64,000 nucleotides of DNA from Tissierella praeacuta DSM 18095 (GCF_900128955.1 NZ_FQTY01000006.1:1-64000); one strand, 5' to 3'. Numbered from the stretch's first letter, positions 46,415 through 56,580 are shown. Notes: generated by a model not told the origin, from the letters alone. Program-made: numbers and translations.

Positions 46415-46570
46415 GTTTTTCACCTTTAGCTAAAATATTTATTATCCTCAGTATTATATTCTATTTTATTATTACCCAGATATCAATGATTTTATTGTTT
46501 TATATAAATATACTACTTATTTCTTTTTTATGTTAAAATATATAAGACAAATTTAAAAGTAGGTGTTTAT

Positions 46571-48436
46571 ATGAACTTAAGTATAGGACAGAAAAAAGCT
46601 ATACATCATGTGGAAGGTCCTGCATTGATATTAGCAGTACCTGGTGCAGGGAAAACTACGGTTTTGATACATAGAACAGTTAATCTAATATTAAATCATA
46701 AAATAAGTCCTGAAAGAATATTATCAATAACCTTTAGTAAATCTTCTGCTAAAGATATGAAAGAAAGATTTAATAAATCTTTTTCAGAAATATCTTCTAT
46801 TCCCATTCAATTCTCTACAATACACAGCTTTTGTTTTGGTTTAATCAGGGAATATGCCTATATTAATAGAATTAAATATACATTGATTGAAGAAGAAAAA
46901 AATGAACTTAATAAATATAACGTAATTAAAAAAATATATTTTGCAACAAATCAAGAATATATTACTGAGGAGAAATTAGAATCCCTATTAAATTCAATAG
47001 GCTATATTAAAAATATGATGTTATCAGCAGATGAATTTTTAAAGCATAATAAGTCTGATATTGAAAATTTTAAAATAATCTATGATGCTTATGAAAAATA
47101 TAAAAAAGATAATAATTTAATTGATTTTGATGATATGCTAACTATTGCCTTAGAGATTCTTGAATCAAATACATATATATTAGAAAAATATCGTACTAAG
47201 TATGATTTCATTCAGGTAGATGAGGGACAGGATACTTCCAAGGTTCAATTAGAAATAATAAAACTATTAGCAAGTCCTAAGAACAATTTATTTATTGTAG
47301 CAGATGATGATCAGTCCATTTATGGATTTAGAGGGGCATATCCTAAGGGACTTTTAAATTTCAATAAAATCTATCCTAATGGGAAGTTATTCTTTATGGA
47401 AGAAAATTATAGGTCATCAAAAAATATTGTATCTGTTTGTAGCCAATTTATAAAAAAAAATACATTAAGATATAATAAAAATATTTCTACTAATAACAAC
47501 TTTATAGAACCTATAAATATAGTAAAATTTAATTCTATTGATGAAGAATATAAATATCTAGTAAAGGATTTAAAAACTAGAGAACTTTCTCGATGTTGCA
47601 TACTATATAGAAACAACTTATCATCTATTGGTCTTATTGAATTGTTGGAAAGAAATAAAATTCCATTTACCATGAAAGATATTAAAGTTAGATTTTTCAA
47701 CCATTGGCTTATACAGGATATAATAAACTTTATAATTTTTTCCAAAGATACTACTAATATGAATATATATGAGAATATTTATTATAAAACAAAAGGATAT
47801 ATATCAAAAAAACAGATTAATTATGCTAAAACTTTAAATTATAATCTATCAATATTTGATAGAATAATGGACTTCCCTGGTCTATCAAATTTTTATAAAT
47901 CTACCCTAAAGGAATTAAAGCTTGATTTCAAGAAACTTGGGAAACTAAGTCCTAGTGATGCAATAACCTTTATAGAACATGAGTTGGAATATGAAAAATA
48001 TCTTAAAGAAAACTCTATGAAATTTGGATATACCTATGATGTTTTAAAAACCATTATATATTATTTAAAATTTATAGCTAATAATAGTAGAAATTTAGAT
48101 GAATTACTAAATAGATTAAAATATTTGGAACATTTATGTAGAAATTCAAGAAGTTCTAAAAACGCAGTAACTTTATCTACTATACATTCTGCTAAAGGGT
48201 TAGAGTTTGATAGAGTTTATATGATAGATTTAGTAGACGGTGATTTTCCCTCTATTTCTAGTATTGAAGCTTATGAAAAAGGTAAGTATGAATTAATAGA
48301 AGAGGAAAGACGACTTTTTTATGTAGGAATGAGCAGAGCAAAATATCACTTATCTTTAATTACTATAAATAATATAGGCGAAAAAAAGGTAGAACCATCT
48401 AGATTTTTATTGGATTTAGAAAAAAAGAAAGCTTAG
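46571..48436 (+). CDS. UvrD/Rep family ATP-dependent DNA helicase
   Basis: 621-aa superfamily 1A helicase. It has Q-motif and Walker A AVPGAGKTTVLIHR near residue 23, ITFSKSSAKDMKERF, Walker B QVDEGQDTS (Gly where UvrD has Phe), DDDQSIYGFRGA, ENYRSS, and the C-terminal TIHSAKGLEFDRVYMIDL and EERRLFYVGMSRAK. Shorter than PcrA/UvrD (about 720 aa), so it is a compact paralogue of PcrA. No partner nuclease is nearby. Confidence 0.92.
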   Translation: MNLSIGQKKAIHHVEGPALILAVPGAGKTTVLIHRTVNLILNHKISPERILSITFSKSSAKDMKERFNKSFSEISSIPIQFSTIHSFCFGLIREYAYINRIKYTLIEEEKNELNKYNVIKKIYFATNQEYITEEKLESLLNSIGYIKNMMLSADEFLKHNKSDIENFKIIYDAYEKYKKDNNLIDFDDMLTIALEILESNTYILEKYRTKYDFIQVDEGQDTSKVQLEIIKLLASPKNNLFIVADDDQSIYGFRGAYPKGLLNFNKIYPNGKLFFMEENYRSSKNIVSVCSQFIKKNTLRYNKNISTNNNFIEPINIVKFNSIDEEYKYLVKDLKTRELSRCCILYRNNLSSIGLIELLERNKIPFTMKDIKVRFFNHWLIQDIINFIIFSKDTTNMNIYENIYYKTKGYISKKQINYAKTLNYNLSIFDRIMDFPGLSNFYKSTLKELKLDFKKLGKLSPSDAITFIEHELEYEKYLKENSMKFGYTYDVLKTIIYYLKFIANNSRNLDELLNRLKYLEHLCRNSRSSKNAVTLSTIHSAKGLEFDRVYMIDLVDGDFPSISSIEAYEKGKYELIEEERRLFYVGMSRAKYHLSLITINNIGEKKVEPSRFLLDLEKKKA

Positions 48437-48449
48437 ACTTTCTTTTTTT
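48421..48449 (+). terminator. Intrinsic terminator after the helicase gene
   Basis: AAAAAAGAAAG, CTTAGA loop containing the end of the gene, CTTTCTTTTTTTG. A second AT-only inverted repeat, TTAAATTATA/TATAATTTAA, follows. Confidence 0.75.
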
Positions 48450-48550
48450 GTTAAATTATAGTTTTTTTATAATTTAAAGAGTAAAATTTCATTTATTTGT
48501 AATACTATATATGCAAGGATAATTATTGAAAAGGGAGTGAAATAGTAGCA

Positions 48551-48649
48551 ATGGCAAAAAATAAGCAAAATAATCAAAATAACCAAAAGAGAAAAAATGA
48601 TAAAAATCAAGATGCTAAAAGAGAAGACAACAAAAGTGAAGAAGATTAG
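48551..48649 (+). CDS. Small Asn/Lys/Gln-rich protein
   Basis: A 32-aa frame begins MAKNKQNNQNNQKRKNDK and ends KREDNKSEED. GGGAGTG lies about 11 bases before the ATG. Very hydrophilic with no hydrophobic core, like tiny Asn/Lys-rich proteins of clostridia, some of them spore-associated. It is bounded by terminators on both sides, which supports a stand-alone gene. An upstream AATACTATA loosely resembles sporulation -10 elements. Function unknown. Confidence 0.55.
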   Translation: MAKNKQNNQNNQKRKNDKNQDAKREDNKSEED

Positions 48650-48655
48650 GGATTT

Positions 48656-48708
48656 AAAAAACAAGTATCATTTTTGGTGCCCAGCACCAAAAATGATACT
48701 TGTTTTTT
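48656..48708. repeat. GGTGCC palindrome, copy 3
   Basis: 25-base arms with a CCA loop. The core is TTTTTGGTGC/GCACCAAAAA with different outer arms AACAAGTATCA/TGATACTTGTT. It lies between the small plus-strand gene and the convergent GerMN gene and is flanked by T-runs both ways. Confidence 0.92.
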
Positions 48709-49766
48709 TATTTTTTAAACTCTTTTATACCTGAATCATCTACTTGAAAGTATTCGCCAGGTTTTATACTAAAATGTCCTGATTCATAAGGACTACCTTC
48801 TACTGTTATATAGATTTTTTCTGCATCATAAAATTTACCTAATGTATTGACTATAGATTTTAATATTTCAATTTCTAAGGAAGAACCTGCATTCATATCA
48901 GTTAGTAACTCCTTTGAAAAATCCACTTCTAGTGTCCATGACTCTCTGTTTAAATGTATCTTATTTATATTAGTATTTTTTGAAATAGATGGAATTAGCT
49001 TATCTGATGGAGGATTTTTCATAACATTTTCTAAAATATCCTCTATGCTTTCATTTGTACCAAACTCTATATCCTGTTCAATGTATACTGTATCAATATC
49101 TCCTGCTACTGGATAATATGTCAATATATCCATTTCTTGATTATCCTTATCTATTTTTTTTAATAGAGTTTTAACTTCAAATTCACCATTATTGTAAATT
49201 CTTGCTACAAGACCTATATCCTTTGCATAATATTCTCTCTGCCTACCTCCATCTTTAAACTCAGTAGTTACTTCTAATGCATCATAGGTTCCAGAAGGAG
49301 TCTCTATTTTTCTGTCTAGGCTAGTTATTTCCATGGTACTCCCTTCATTATTTGACCAAGTGTTTCCAACTTCTAAAGGTTCTTTCAATACAATATTATT
49401 ACTATTTGTATTGGCATTTAACATATTTTCAATATGATAAAATTCACCTTCTGCAAAAACTTCTGTTAACTCTCCATTTTTATACTCTAAAACTTTTACA
49501 AAATTAGTTCCAGAGTTCATGATTTTCATTTGAGCCCTATTACCCTCTACAAATTCTATAAAAGTCTTTTGTTCTGCATATTCATTTCCTATGCCTTCAT
49601 AATCCATAATAGTATTCTCTTTAAAAGGATAGTAATCTACTATTGTTAATTCCTTATTCTTTGATATGTCTTCCCCTTTTTCTTGATCTTTAGATATAAC
49701 CTTCTCACACCCAATTAAAGATATAATTATCACTGTTATTATCAATAAGGATAAAAACTTTTTCAT
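48708..49766 (-). CDS. GerMN-domain lipoprotein
   Basis: 352-aa exported lipoprotein. The signal peptide has lipobox SLIGC near residue 20. A beta-rich middle part (about 45-190) precedes a GerMN domain (about 205-350) with SWTLEVDFSKELL and DAEKIYITVEGSPYESG. GerMN domains occur in sporulation and germination proteins such as GerM. A role at the cell or spore envelope is likely. The ATG at 49766 starts the signal peptide. Confidence 0.87.
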   Translation of the reverse strand: MKKFLSLLIITVIIISLIGCEKVISKDQEKGEDISKNKELTIVDYYPFKENTIMDYEGIGNEYAEQKTFIEFVEGNRAQMKIMNSGTNFVKVLEYKNGELTEVFAEGEFYHIENMLNANTNSNNIVLKEPLEVGNTWSNNEGSTMEITSLDRKIETPSGTYDALEVTTEFKDGGRQREYYAKDIGLVARIYNNGEFEVKTLLKKIDKDNQEMDILTYYPVAGDIDTVYIEQDIEFGTNESIEDILENVMKNPPSDKLIPSISKNTNINKIHLNRESWTLEVDFSKELLTDMNAGSSLEIEILKSIVNTLGKFYDAEKIYITVEGSPYESGHFSIKPGEYFQVDDSGIKEFKK

Positions 49767-49916
49767 AAATATCACTCCCATAAATAATTTAATAAGTCAT
49801 TGTCCTATCTGAATTATATCCTCTTTTATCATAATTATAATATATTTTTATAAAAAAGTCTTTACGATAAGATTACAATATAAACCATGTTAATTATAAT
49901 TTAAAATTCCATCTTT

Positions 49917-50642
49917 CTATAATATTTCTACATTTGGATTTAATTTATAAATAACATTTTTTCTTTCTACAATAATATCTATTTTCTTTGATAGTTCTTT
50001 ATCTTCCCTTATGGCTAAAAAAAGAGGTTTATTTGGATTTATAGCTACTGGATTTCCCACCATTCTAAGCATAGACAAATCTCCTGTAGTATCTCCATAA
50101 GCATAGCTTTTTTCTAAATCTACATTATATTTCAATATCAATTCATTTAAAACTCTTTGCTTGCTTTCAGAATCCCACATCCTAACTATTTCACCAGTAA
50201 ATCTGTTCTCTTCATCTACTTTATAGATGGTTCCCTTATATTCTGTAACACCATATTTTTCTGCCATTTTTGATACTAAAAAATCTGGACTGCCAGAAAT
50301 AAAAAACACTTTATGCCCTTGTTTTTTATGCCATTCAATCTGATCCCTAGAGTATTTATAAACCATATCACCATTAATATTAATTACTTGACTAGCTATA
50401 AATTCTATATAGGTCTTATTAACACCTTTCAGCTCTTCTATATATACTTGAGCTAAAGTTTCAAGATAAAGTTCAAAATCTCCAAACCTTTTTTCCCATT
50501 CTTCATATACCTTTTTTACCTTAGTATACCAAATAGCAGGATCAATTACCTCATATTTATTTAGTTTTTTAAAATGTTCAATCATTAAAGAATTTCTAAA
50601 TATAGTTCCATCAATATCAAAAAACGCAGCTATTGTTTTCAT
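49917..50642 (-). CDS. HAD-IB family hydrolase (SerB-like phosphatase)
   Basis: 241-aa HAD phosphatase. Motif I is AFFDIDGTIFRNS (Asp8, Asp10), motif II FISGSPDFLV near residue 125 and motif IV AYGDTTGDLSML near 194. The cap is helical, of the HAD-IB subfamily that includes phosphoserine phosphatase and phospholipid-head phosphatases. A single-gene unit; substrate unknown. Confidence 0.88.
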   Translation of the reverse strand: MKTIAAFFDIDGTIFRNSLMIEHFKKLNKYEVIDPAIWYTKVKKVYEEWEKRFGDFELYLETLAQVYIEELKGVNKTYIEFIASQVININGDMVYKYSRDQIEWHKKQGHKVFFISGSPDFLVSKMAEKYGVTEYKGTIYKVDEENRFTGEIVRMWDSESKQRVLNELILKYNVDLEKSYAYGDTTGDLSMLRMVGNPVAINPNKPLFLAIREDKELSKKIDIIVERKNVIYKLNPNVEIL

Positions 50643-50803
50643 ATTATCATCCTAACTTTTTTATTCTATTATATGATTTATACCCAATTTAGTATAATTA
50701 ATTCTATGTAAAGATTAATTACAATAAAAGAGTTATAAGAAATAATAGTATTTAAAACTACTATTTCTTATATATCTAGCCTTGCACTTTAAAATTTATT
50801 CTC

Positions 50804-50841
50804 AAAAAATAAAGTCTAATGACTTTTTATCACTAGACCTT
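50804..50841 (-). terminator. Terminator of the opp operon
   Basis: AAGGTCTAGTGA, 7-nt loop, TCATTAGACTTT with two G-U pairs, then ATTTTTTG on the minus strand, about 30 bases after the binding-protein gene. Confidence 0.83.
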
Positions 50842-50868
50842 ATTTTAATTTATTTAATTAAAATCTTA

Positions 50869-52704
50869 CTATTTTGCTTTTTCAGGAGAATCGGATAATA
50901 ATCCAATCTTTTCCCATCCCCAATCAGTAACTGTATTTACATCAATATAATTAACACGATTATTAACTACTGTCAAGGCTACCCTATAGTGAGTAGGTGC
51001 TACTATAACTTCATCATGTGCATATTTTTGCCAATCATGATAAGCTTTTATTAAATAATCATTATCAATTCCATCTTCTCCAAATGCATCACCTGATGCA
51101 ATAGCAGCTAAAAGCCTATCATTTTCCTCTGTTGCAAACCTAGGATAATTAAACATTGCATCTCTTCCATATAACCCTGATGGATCCGGATTAGAACCAG
51201 TATTCCAAGCAGCCATATATATATCAATATCTTTATTATCTTCCTCAACCATATCATAAAAGGCATTCATTTCTATTAATCTTCCATTTTGTAAACTTAC
51301 ATCTAATCCAACTTCTCTCCAACATTGAACATAGAATTGTGCTAATGGCTCCGCAATATCTCCACCTGACATTGAAAGAAAATTAATCTTTAACTTATTT
51401 CCATTTGGATCTTCTCTCATACCATCTCCGTCTTTATCTATATAGCCAGCTTCATCTAATATTTGTTTTGCTTTCTCTGGATTATATTCATATCCTTCTT
51501 GCTCGGAATTCCAAAAAGTAGCATGAGCTGGTGTAATTAATGAATTAGCAGGTATTCTTAAATCATTATAAAATATTTCTGCTACTTCTTCATTATTCAT
51601 GGCATAAGCAATTGCCTGTCTTAGTTTAACATCAGACATTTTCTTATTTGGATCAACTATAACCTTTTTAGCTTGATTATCCCATTTTCCATGTTTAAAA
51701 CCCATATATCCATAAGTTCTGCCTATATTTGATAATAATGTAATATTGCTTAAATCTTTATACTCTGGATAACTATCAACATTTATTTCAGAAACTAAAT
51801 CAAATGTTCCAGCTTTTAATGCTTCTACTATAGTATCAGGATTTGTTCTTTTATAAACAATCTTATCTACTTTTGGCTTTTCTCCGAACCAATATGGGTT
51901 AGGAACATATTCTACTGATTCGCCAGGAACTATATTGGATACCATAAATGGACCACAAGATAGTGGCTTTATTCTAACCTTTTCATGTCCTTCCATATCT
52001 TCTATTGGAATGTCCTTTAGATAGTGTGCTGGTTCAGCATTATAAGTAAGACCTGCTCCCCATAATATTCCTGGATAAAATTCCTTAAAGGATACTTCAA
52101 GTGTTTTATCATCAATTTTCTTAAGCCCTGAAATAGTATCGGCAGTTCCTGCATGATACTCTTCTATACCTACAACATTTCTATAATCACTATCAAACCT
52201 TACTCCTGGATAATCTTTATGTGCAATGCTCTCATATACAAATATTATATCTTCCGCTGTTACAGGTACACCATCACACCAAGTTAGATCCTTATGAATC
52301 TTATAAGTAGCTGTCTTAGATTCTTTATTAAATTCAACATCACAATATCCACCATCTATTATTTCATAGTTTGGACCTGATTTCATAAAAGTTCCATTCG
52401 ATGGTTCCATTAATTTAAAATCTACATTATTCGAATATAAAAATGTGTTAAAAATACCTTCAAAAGGTGTATCTGTAACTAAAGCAACATTAAGTGTTCC
52501 TCCAACTGTTTCACCATCCTTTTTAAGAAGCATTGGATGAGGTAATTCTATTTCCTTTGATGCTTTATTCTTACCTTCATCACTATCTGGCTGCTGAGTT
52601 ACTTCTTCTGGATTCGGTGAAGTTACTTCTTTTTTACCACATGATGTTAGCACAAGCATAAATACTAACAAAAATGGAATAATAGCTTTAAATTTTCTCT
52701 TCAT
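50869..52704 (-). CDS. Oligopeptide ABC transporter, substrate-binding lipoprotein
   Basis: 611-aa SBP family 5 protein. The signal peptide has lipobox VLTSCG (Cys near residue 22). The body has WCDGVPVTAEDIIFVYES near residue 140 and LRQAIAYAMNNEEVAEIFYN near 365. It captures peptides outside the cell for the OppBCDF-type transporter encoded just upstream. Peptides would supply Stickland substrates. It is last in the operon, 19 bases after the permease, not first as in many opp operons. Confidence 0.9.
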   Translation of the reverse strand: MKRKFKAIIPFLLVFMLVLTSCGKKEVTSPNPEEVTQQPDSDEGKNKASKEIELPHPMLLKKDGETVGGTLNVALVTDTPFEGIFNTFLYSNNVDFKLMEPSNGTFMKSGPNYEIIDGGYCDVEFNKESKTATYKIHKDLTWCDGVPVTAEDIIFVYESIAHKDYPGVRFDSDYRNVVGIEEYHAGTADTISGLKKIDDKTLEVSFKEFYPGILWGAGLTYNAEPAHYLKDIPIEDMEGHEKVRIKPLSCGPFMVSNIVPGESVEYVPNPYWFGEKPKVDKIVYKRTNPDTIVEALKAGTFDLVSEINVDSYPEYKDLSNITLLSNIGRTYGYMGFKHGKWDNQAKKVIVDPNKKMSDVKLRQAIAYAMNNEEVAEIFYNDLRIPANSLITPAHATFWNSEQEGYEYNPEKAKQILDEAGYIDKDGDGMREDPNGNKLKINFLSMSGGDIAEPLAQFYVQCWREVGLDVSLQNGRLIEMNAFYDMVEEDNKDIDIYMAAWNTGSNPDPSGLYGRDAMFNYPRFATEENDRLLAAIASGDAFGEDGIDNDYLIKAYHDWQKYAHDEVIVAPTHYRVALTVVNNRVNYIDVNTVTDWGWEKIGLLSDSPEKAK

Positions 52705-52723
52705 TTTACAATTCCCCCTTTTT

Positions 52724-53656
52724 TTATCCTAATCTTTGCTTTGCATCGGACGCTCTTTTAAATGCTTGCCCGACATAATTTATACACAGCATCATCACTA
52801 ATATCAATAATGATGCAGGCAGCCATAACCATAGCTTACTCGACATTGCACCTGGAGTTCTAGCATAAGAAACCAAAGTTCCCAATGAAGGTGTTGAGGG
52901 CGGTAAGCCAAATCCTAAGAAAGATAGACCCGTTTCGATTCCTATATTACCAGCAAAGCCTAAAATCAAATCTACAATGATTATTGAACTAATATTAGGT
53001 AAAATACCACCGAACATAATTTTAAAATCACTTGTCCCCATTATCCTAGAAGCATTTATATAATCTCTTCTATTTTCTGATAAGGCCTTACTCCTTACTA
53101 ATCTAGTCATTCCTACCCAATAAAATATAGTCATAATAAATATAAAATGCCACATAGTATATTTGGGAATAACAACTACAAATGTGATAATGAGCATAGT
53201 TGTAGGTAGTATAGAAATAAAATCACATATTCGCATTATTACATTGTCTATTTTGCCACCATAAAACCCAACAATTAATCCAACAATTACTCCTATTGCA
53301 GAAGTTAATATAGTAACAGCAAAGCCTATTAAAATGGAATTTCTTCCACCGATTAGCAATTGACCTGCAATGGATCTACCTCCAATATCTGTCCCTAAAA
53401 TAAATTCTCTACTTGGTGATTTATATTTATTTCTTAAGTTTATTTTCATAACTTCTTCTTGATTTAAAACAAAGGAACCGATTAGTACAGTAGAAAAAAT
53501 AATAATTAGGATAATAAGACATATCTTTGCAAGTTTATCAAATTCAAATTCTCTTTTTACCACCTTCCAAAAGGATGGAACCTCACTGGAAGCTTTTAAG
53601 TTTTTTTCCTCTGTTTCAGATATAGTGTTATTTTCATGAAGTTGATTTTTTTGCAT
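52724..53656 (-). CDS. Peptide ABC transporter permease, OppC type
   Basis: 310-aa permease. A long N-terminal cytosolic stretch precedes the first membrane segment (about residues 43-67), with five more after residue 100. It has GTDIGGRSIAGQLLIGGR, the EAA motif NASRIMGTSDFKIMFGGILPN, and LSFLGFGLPPSTPSLG at the end, typical of OppC/DppC. It pairs with the OppB-type permease. Confidence 0.92.
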   Translation of the reverse strand: MQKNQLHENNTISETEEKNLKASSEVPSFWKVVKREFEFDKLAKICLIILIIIFSTVLIGSFVLNQEEVMKINLRNKYKSPSREFILGTDIGGRSIAGQLLIGGRNSILIGFAVTILTSAIGVIVGLIVGFYGGKIDNVIMRICDFISILPTTMLIITFVVVIPKYTMWHFIFIMTIFYWVGMTRLVRSKALSENRRDYINASRIMGTSDFKIMFGGILPNISSIIIVDLILGFAGNIGIETGLSFLGFGLPPSTPSLGTLVSYARTPGAMSSKLWLWLPASLLILVMMLCINYVGQAFKRASDAKQRLG

Positions 53657-53668
53657 ACTTACTCCCTC

Positions 53669-54634
53669 CTATTCTATCCTTATTCTTGGGTCAACAAAGG
53701 CCATTATTATATCGGACAATAAGCTTCCAAACAAGGTTAATACACCAAATAACAAAACTAAGGCATTCATTACTGAATAATCCCTGCTGGTAATTGATGT
53801 AATAAATAGTTCTCCCATACCTGAATAGCTAAAAATTGTTTCAATAAAAACAGAACCACTTAGAAGTCCAGTAATAGTAAATCCAAAAAATGCAGCTATG
53901 GGTAGTAGTGAGTTTCTAAATATATGATGAGTATAAACTTTATTTATAGGCACACCTTTACTTCTAGCAGTTTTAACATAATCTTGTGTTTTAGCATCGA
54001 TTACTTCATTTCTAAGATATTGTATAGTTCCAGTAGTTCTTAGGACTGCAGCTGTAATAGCTGGTAAAATCATATAATGCAATTTACTAAGAATATAGTC
54101 AATTGTTCCTTTTTGAACACCTATTTCAACGGATCCCGTAGTTGGAAACCATTCTAATCTATATCCAAATATGGCCAAAAGTATTAATGATAGAATAAAT
54201 GAAGGTATAGCATAACTAATAAAATTATATATTATTACACATTTATCAAAACATGAATTTTGATACCGTCCAGCATATATACCAAGAGGTATTGCTATTA
54301 AATATGTCAATATTAATGTCAATAAGGATAGCCACAATGTATTTTTAGCTCTTTCACCAATCAATGTGGCTACTGGCATTTTATAAGTATAAGATTTACC
54401 AAAATCACCATCTCTAATAATTCTAACAATCCAATTTTTATATTGGACAGGTAGAGGATCATTTAAACCTGCCTTTTCCTTTAATGCTTCAATAACTGAA
54501 GGATCAATATCTGGAGTTATCAAACCAGTAAAAGGATCTCCTGGCATCATCTTACCTAATGTAAATACGATTATACTTAATATTATAATCTGAGGTATCA
54601 TTAATAGAATTCTACGTAAGACTGTTTTCCACAT
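53669..54634 (-). CDS. Peptide ABC transporter permease, OppB type
   Basis: 321-aa permease with six hydrophobic segments. It has the OppB/DppB N-terminus LRRILLMIPQIIILSIIVF, GKMMPGDPF, TARSKGVPINKVYTHHIFRN (EAA loop) and a C-terminal AFVDPRIRIE. It sits between the ATPase and OppC genes with close spacing. Confidence 0.92.
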   Translation of the reverse strand: MWKTVLRRILLMIPQIIILSIIVFTLGKMMPGDPFTGLITPDIDPSVIEALKEKAGLNDPLPVQYKNWIVRIIRDGDFGKSYTYKMPVATLIGERAKNTLWLSLLTLILTYLIAIPLGIYAGRYQNSCFDKCVIIYNFISYAIPSFILSLILLAIFGYRLEWFPTTGSVEIGVQKGTIDYILSKLHYMILPAITAAVLRTTGTIQYLRNEVIDAKTQDYVKTARSKGVPINKVYTHHIFRNSLLPIAAFFGFTITGLLSGSVFIETIFSYSGMGELFITSITSRDYSVMNALVLLFGVLTLFGSLLSDIIMAFVDPRIRIE

Positions 54635-54635
54635 T

Positions 54636-55577
54636 TTATAAATCCTCCTTACTTTTTATTGCAACATAATGAGTCTCAGAAATCTGGATTAAGTCAAATA
54701 CTCTTCCTTTTTCGTCATAAAACAAATTTTCTTTTTCTTTGTATTCCTGTTCAACTTTAATTCTATTATTTCGAAGCTCTTCTCTTTTTTCAGCATTAAT
54801 TTCTGGAATGGCAGCAATCAGTCTTTTAGTATAAATATGCTGTGGATTATTATATATGTCATCTCTTGTGCCCACCTCCACAAATCTGCCCCTATACATG
54901 ATGTATATGTAGTCACACATATGTTTTACTACTCCTAGGTCGTGAGATATAAATAGATAACTTAACCCAAAATCTTTTTGTATTTCCTTTAAAAAATTTA
55001 ATACCTGTGCTTGAACTGATAAGTCAAGAGCAGAAACAGGTTCATCTGCAACAATAAGTTTTGGATTTAATGCCACAGCTCTTGCTACACCTATCCTTTG
55101 TCTTTGTCCACCTGAAAATTCATGTGGATACCTATACAAGGAATCAGAAGGCATCCCTACTATATTTAATAGTTGTAAAACCTTTTCTATTTCTTCTTCT
55201 GCTGACAATTTCTCATAATTTCTAATGGGTTCAGCAATAATATCTCTAATCCTTTTCTTTGGATCTAAACTAGACAAAACATCTTGAAATATCATTTGGA
55301 CATCTTGATTGTATTTTACTTTTTTTCTAAGACTTTTTGTATGAACTGGTTGTCCATTGTATAAAATAGAGCCTCCCGTCGGTTTTTCTAGTCCAACAAT
55401 AGCCTTTCCAATTGTAGTTTTACCAGATCCTGACTCACCAATAAGACCATAAGTCTTTCCTTCTTCAATAGAAAAACTGACTCCATCTACTGCATAAACA
55501 TAATCTTGTATAGTATTAAAGAATCCTCCACGAATAGGAAAATGTACTTTTAAGTTCACAATGTCTAAAAACCCCAT
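54636..55577 (-). CDS. Peptide ABC transporter ATP-binding protein, OppF type
   Basis: 313-aa ATPase. It has Walker A GESGSGKTTIGKA near residue 51, signature FSGGQRQRIGVARA, Walker B LIVADEPVSALD and the OppF C-terminal extension with NPQHIYTKRLIAAIPE. The ATG at 55577 (MGFLDIVNL) has AAGGAGGG upstream at the very end of the oppD gene, one base after its stop. It works as a heterodimer with the OppD-type ATPase. Confidence 0.92.
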   Translation of the reverse strand: MGFLDIVNLKVHFPIRGGFFNTIQDYVYAVDGVSFSIEEGKTYGLIGESGSGKTTIGKAIVGLEKPTGGSILYNGQPVHTKSLRKKVKYNQDVQMIFQDVLSSLDPKKRIRDIIAEPIRNYEKLSAEEEIEKVLQLLNIVGMPSDSLYRYPHEFSGGQRQRIGVARAVALNPKLIVADEPVSALDLSVQAQVLNFLKEIQKDFGLSYLFISHDLGVVKHMCDYIYIMYRGRFVEVGTRDDIYNNPQHIYTKRLIAAIPEINAEKREELRNNRIKVEQEYKEKENLFYDEKGRVFDLIQISETHYVAIKSKEDL

Positions 55578-55578
55578 T

Positions 55579-56580
55579 CTAATGCCCTCCTTCATTTTCA
55601 AAGTGAAAATTTTTCCAACAAGTGCATCTTACAAAATGTCCCTTTGAAACTTCATGAAGTACAGGATTACATTCATGTTCTGACTGTTTTATCCATGGAA
55701 TTCTTGATGCAAAACGACAACCTTCTCTTGGCAAGTTTTTCAAAGATGGAACTATTCCATGGATAACATGAAGTTCTTCACCAACTAAATCATTATGAGG
55801 TATGGACTGTAGTAATGATCTTGTATATGGGTGAAGAGGATTATTGAAAATTTCTTTAGCACTAGCCATCTCAACTATTTGCCCAGCATACATTACTGCA
55901 ACTCTATCTGCCATTTGTGCTACTACTCCCAAATCATGAGTAATAAGAATAATTCCTGCATTAATTTCTCTTTGGAGTTCTGTAAGAAGGTCTAATATTT
56001 GAGCTTGTATTGTAACATCCAAAGCAGTTGTAGGCTCATCTGCTATTATTATATTAGGCTTACATGAAAGTGCTATAGCAATTAATACTCTTTGTCTCAT
56101 ACCCCCTGATAACTGATGTGGAAATTGATTTATGGTTCTTCTAGGATTAGCAATTCCTACTTGTTCTAAAAGTTCTAGTACTCTATCTTTCCTTTGTTCA
56201 TTATCCAAGTCTGTATGATATATTAAAGATTCTTCTATCTGTCTTCCAATCCTATGTAGTGGATTTAGTGATGCTAATGGATCTTGAAAAATAAAACCTA
56301 TTTCCTTACCTCTAATTTTATTTAATTGTTCCTCAGAATATTCAACTATATTTTCTCCATTATAAATTATTTCTCCACTAACTCGAGTAAAATTTTTATC
56401 ATGTAATCCTACTATAGAATTAGCAACTGTACTTTTACCACAACCAGATTCTCCAACAATGGCTAGTAACTCATTTTTATATAAGGTAAGAGAAACTCCA
56501 TCTACTGCATTAAAGTATTCATCTTGGAATCTAAAAGCAGTGTGTAAATCTTTAATCTCTAATATCTTTTCATTTCCCAT
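55579..56580 (-). CDS. Peptide ABC transporter ATP-binding protein, OppD type
   Basis: 333-aa ATPase. It has Walker A GESGCGKSTVANS near residue 40, signature LSGGMRQRVLIAIAL, Walker B IIIADEPTTALD and a C-terminal oligopeptide-ABC domain with NPLHPYTRSLLQSIPH and the Fe-S-like cysteines CRFASRIPW and CNP...VRCTCW. First gene of the opp operon, with a 749-base non-coding region upstream. Confidence 0.92.
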   Translation of the reverse strand: MGNEKILEIKDLHTAFRFQDEYFNAVDGVSLTLYKNELLAIVGESGCGKSTVANSIVGLHDKNFTRVSGEIIYNGENIVEYSEEQLNKIRGKEIGFIFQDPLASLNPLHRIGRQIEESLIYHTDLDNEQRKDRVLELLEQVGIANPRRTINQFPHQLSGGMRQRVLIAIALSCKPNIIIADEPTTALDVTIQAQILDLLTELQREINAGIILITHDLGVVAQMADRVAVMYAGQIVEMASAKEIFNNPLHPYTRSLLQSIPHNDLVGEELHVIHGIVPSLKNLPREGCRFASRIPWIKQSEHECNPVLHEVSKGHFVRCTCWKNFHFENEGGH

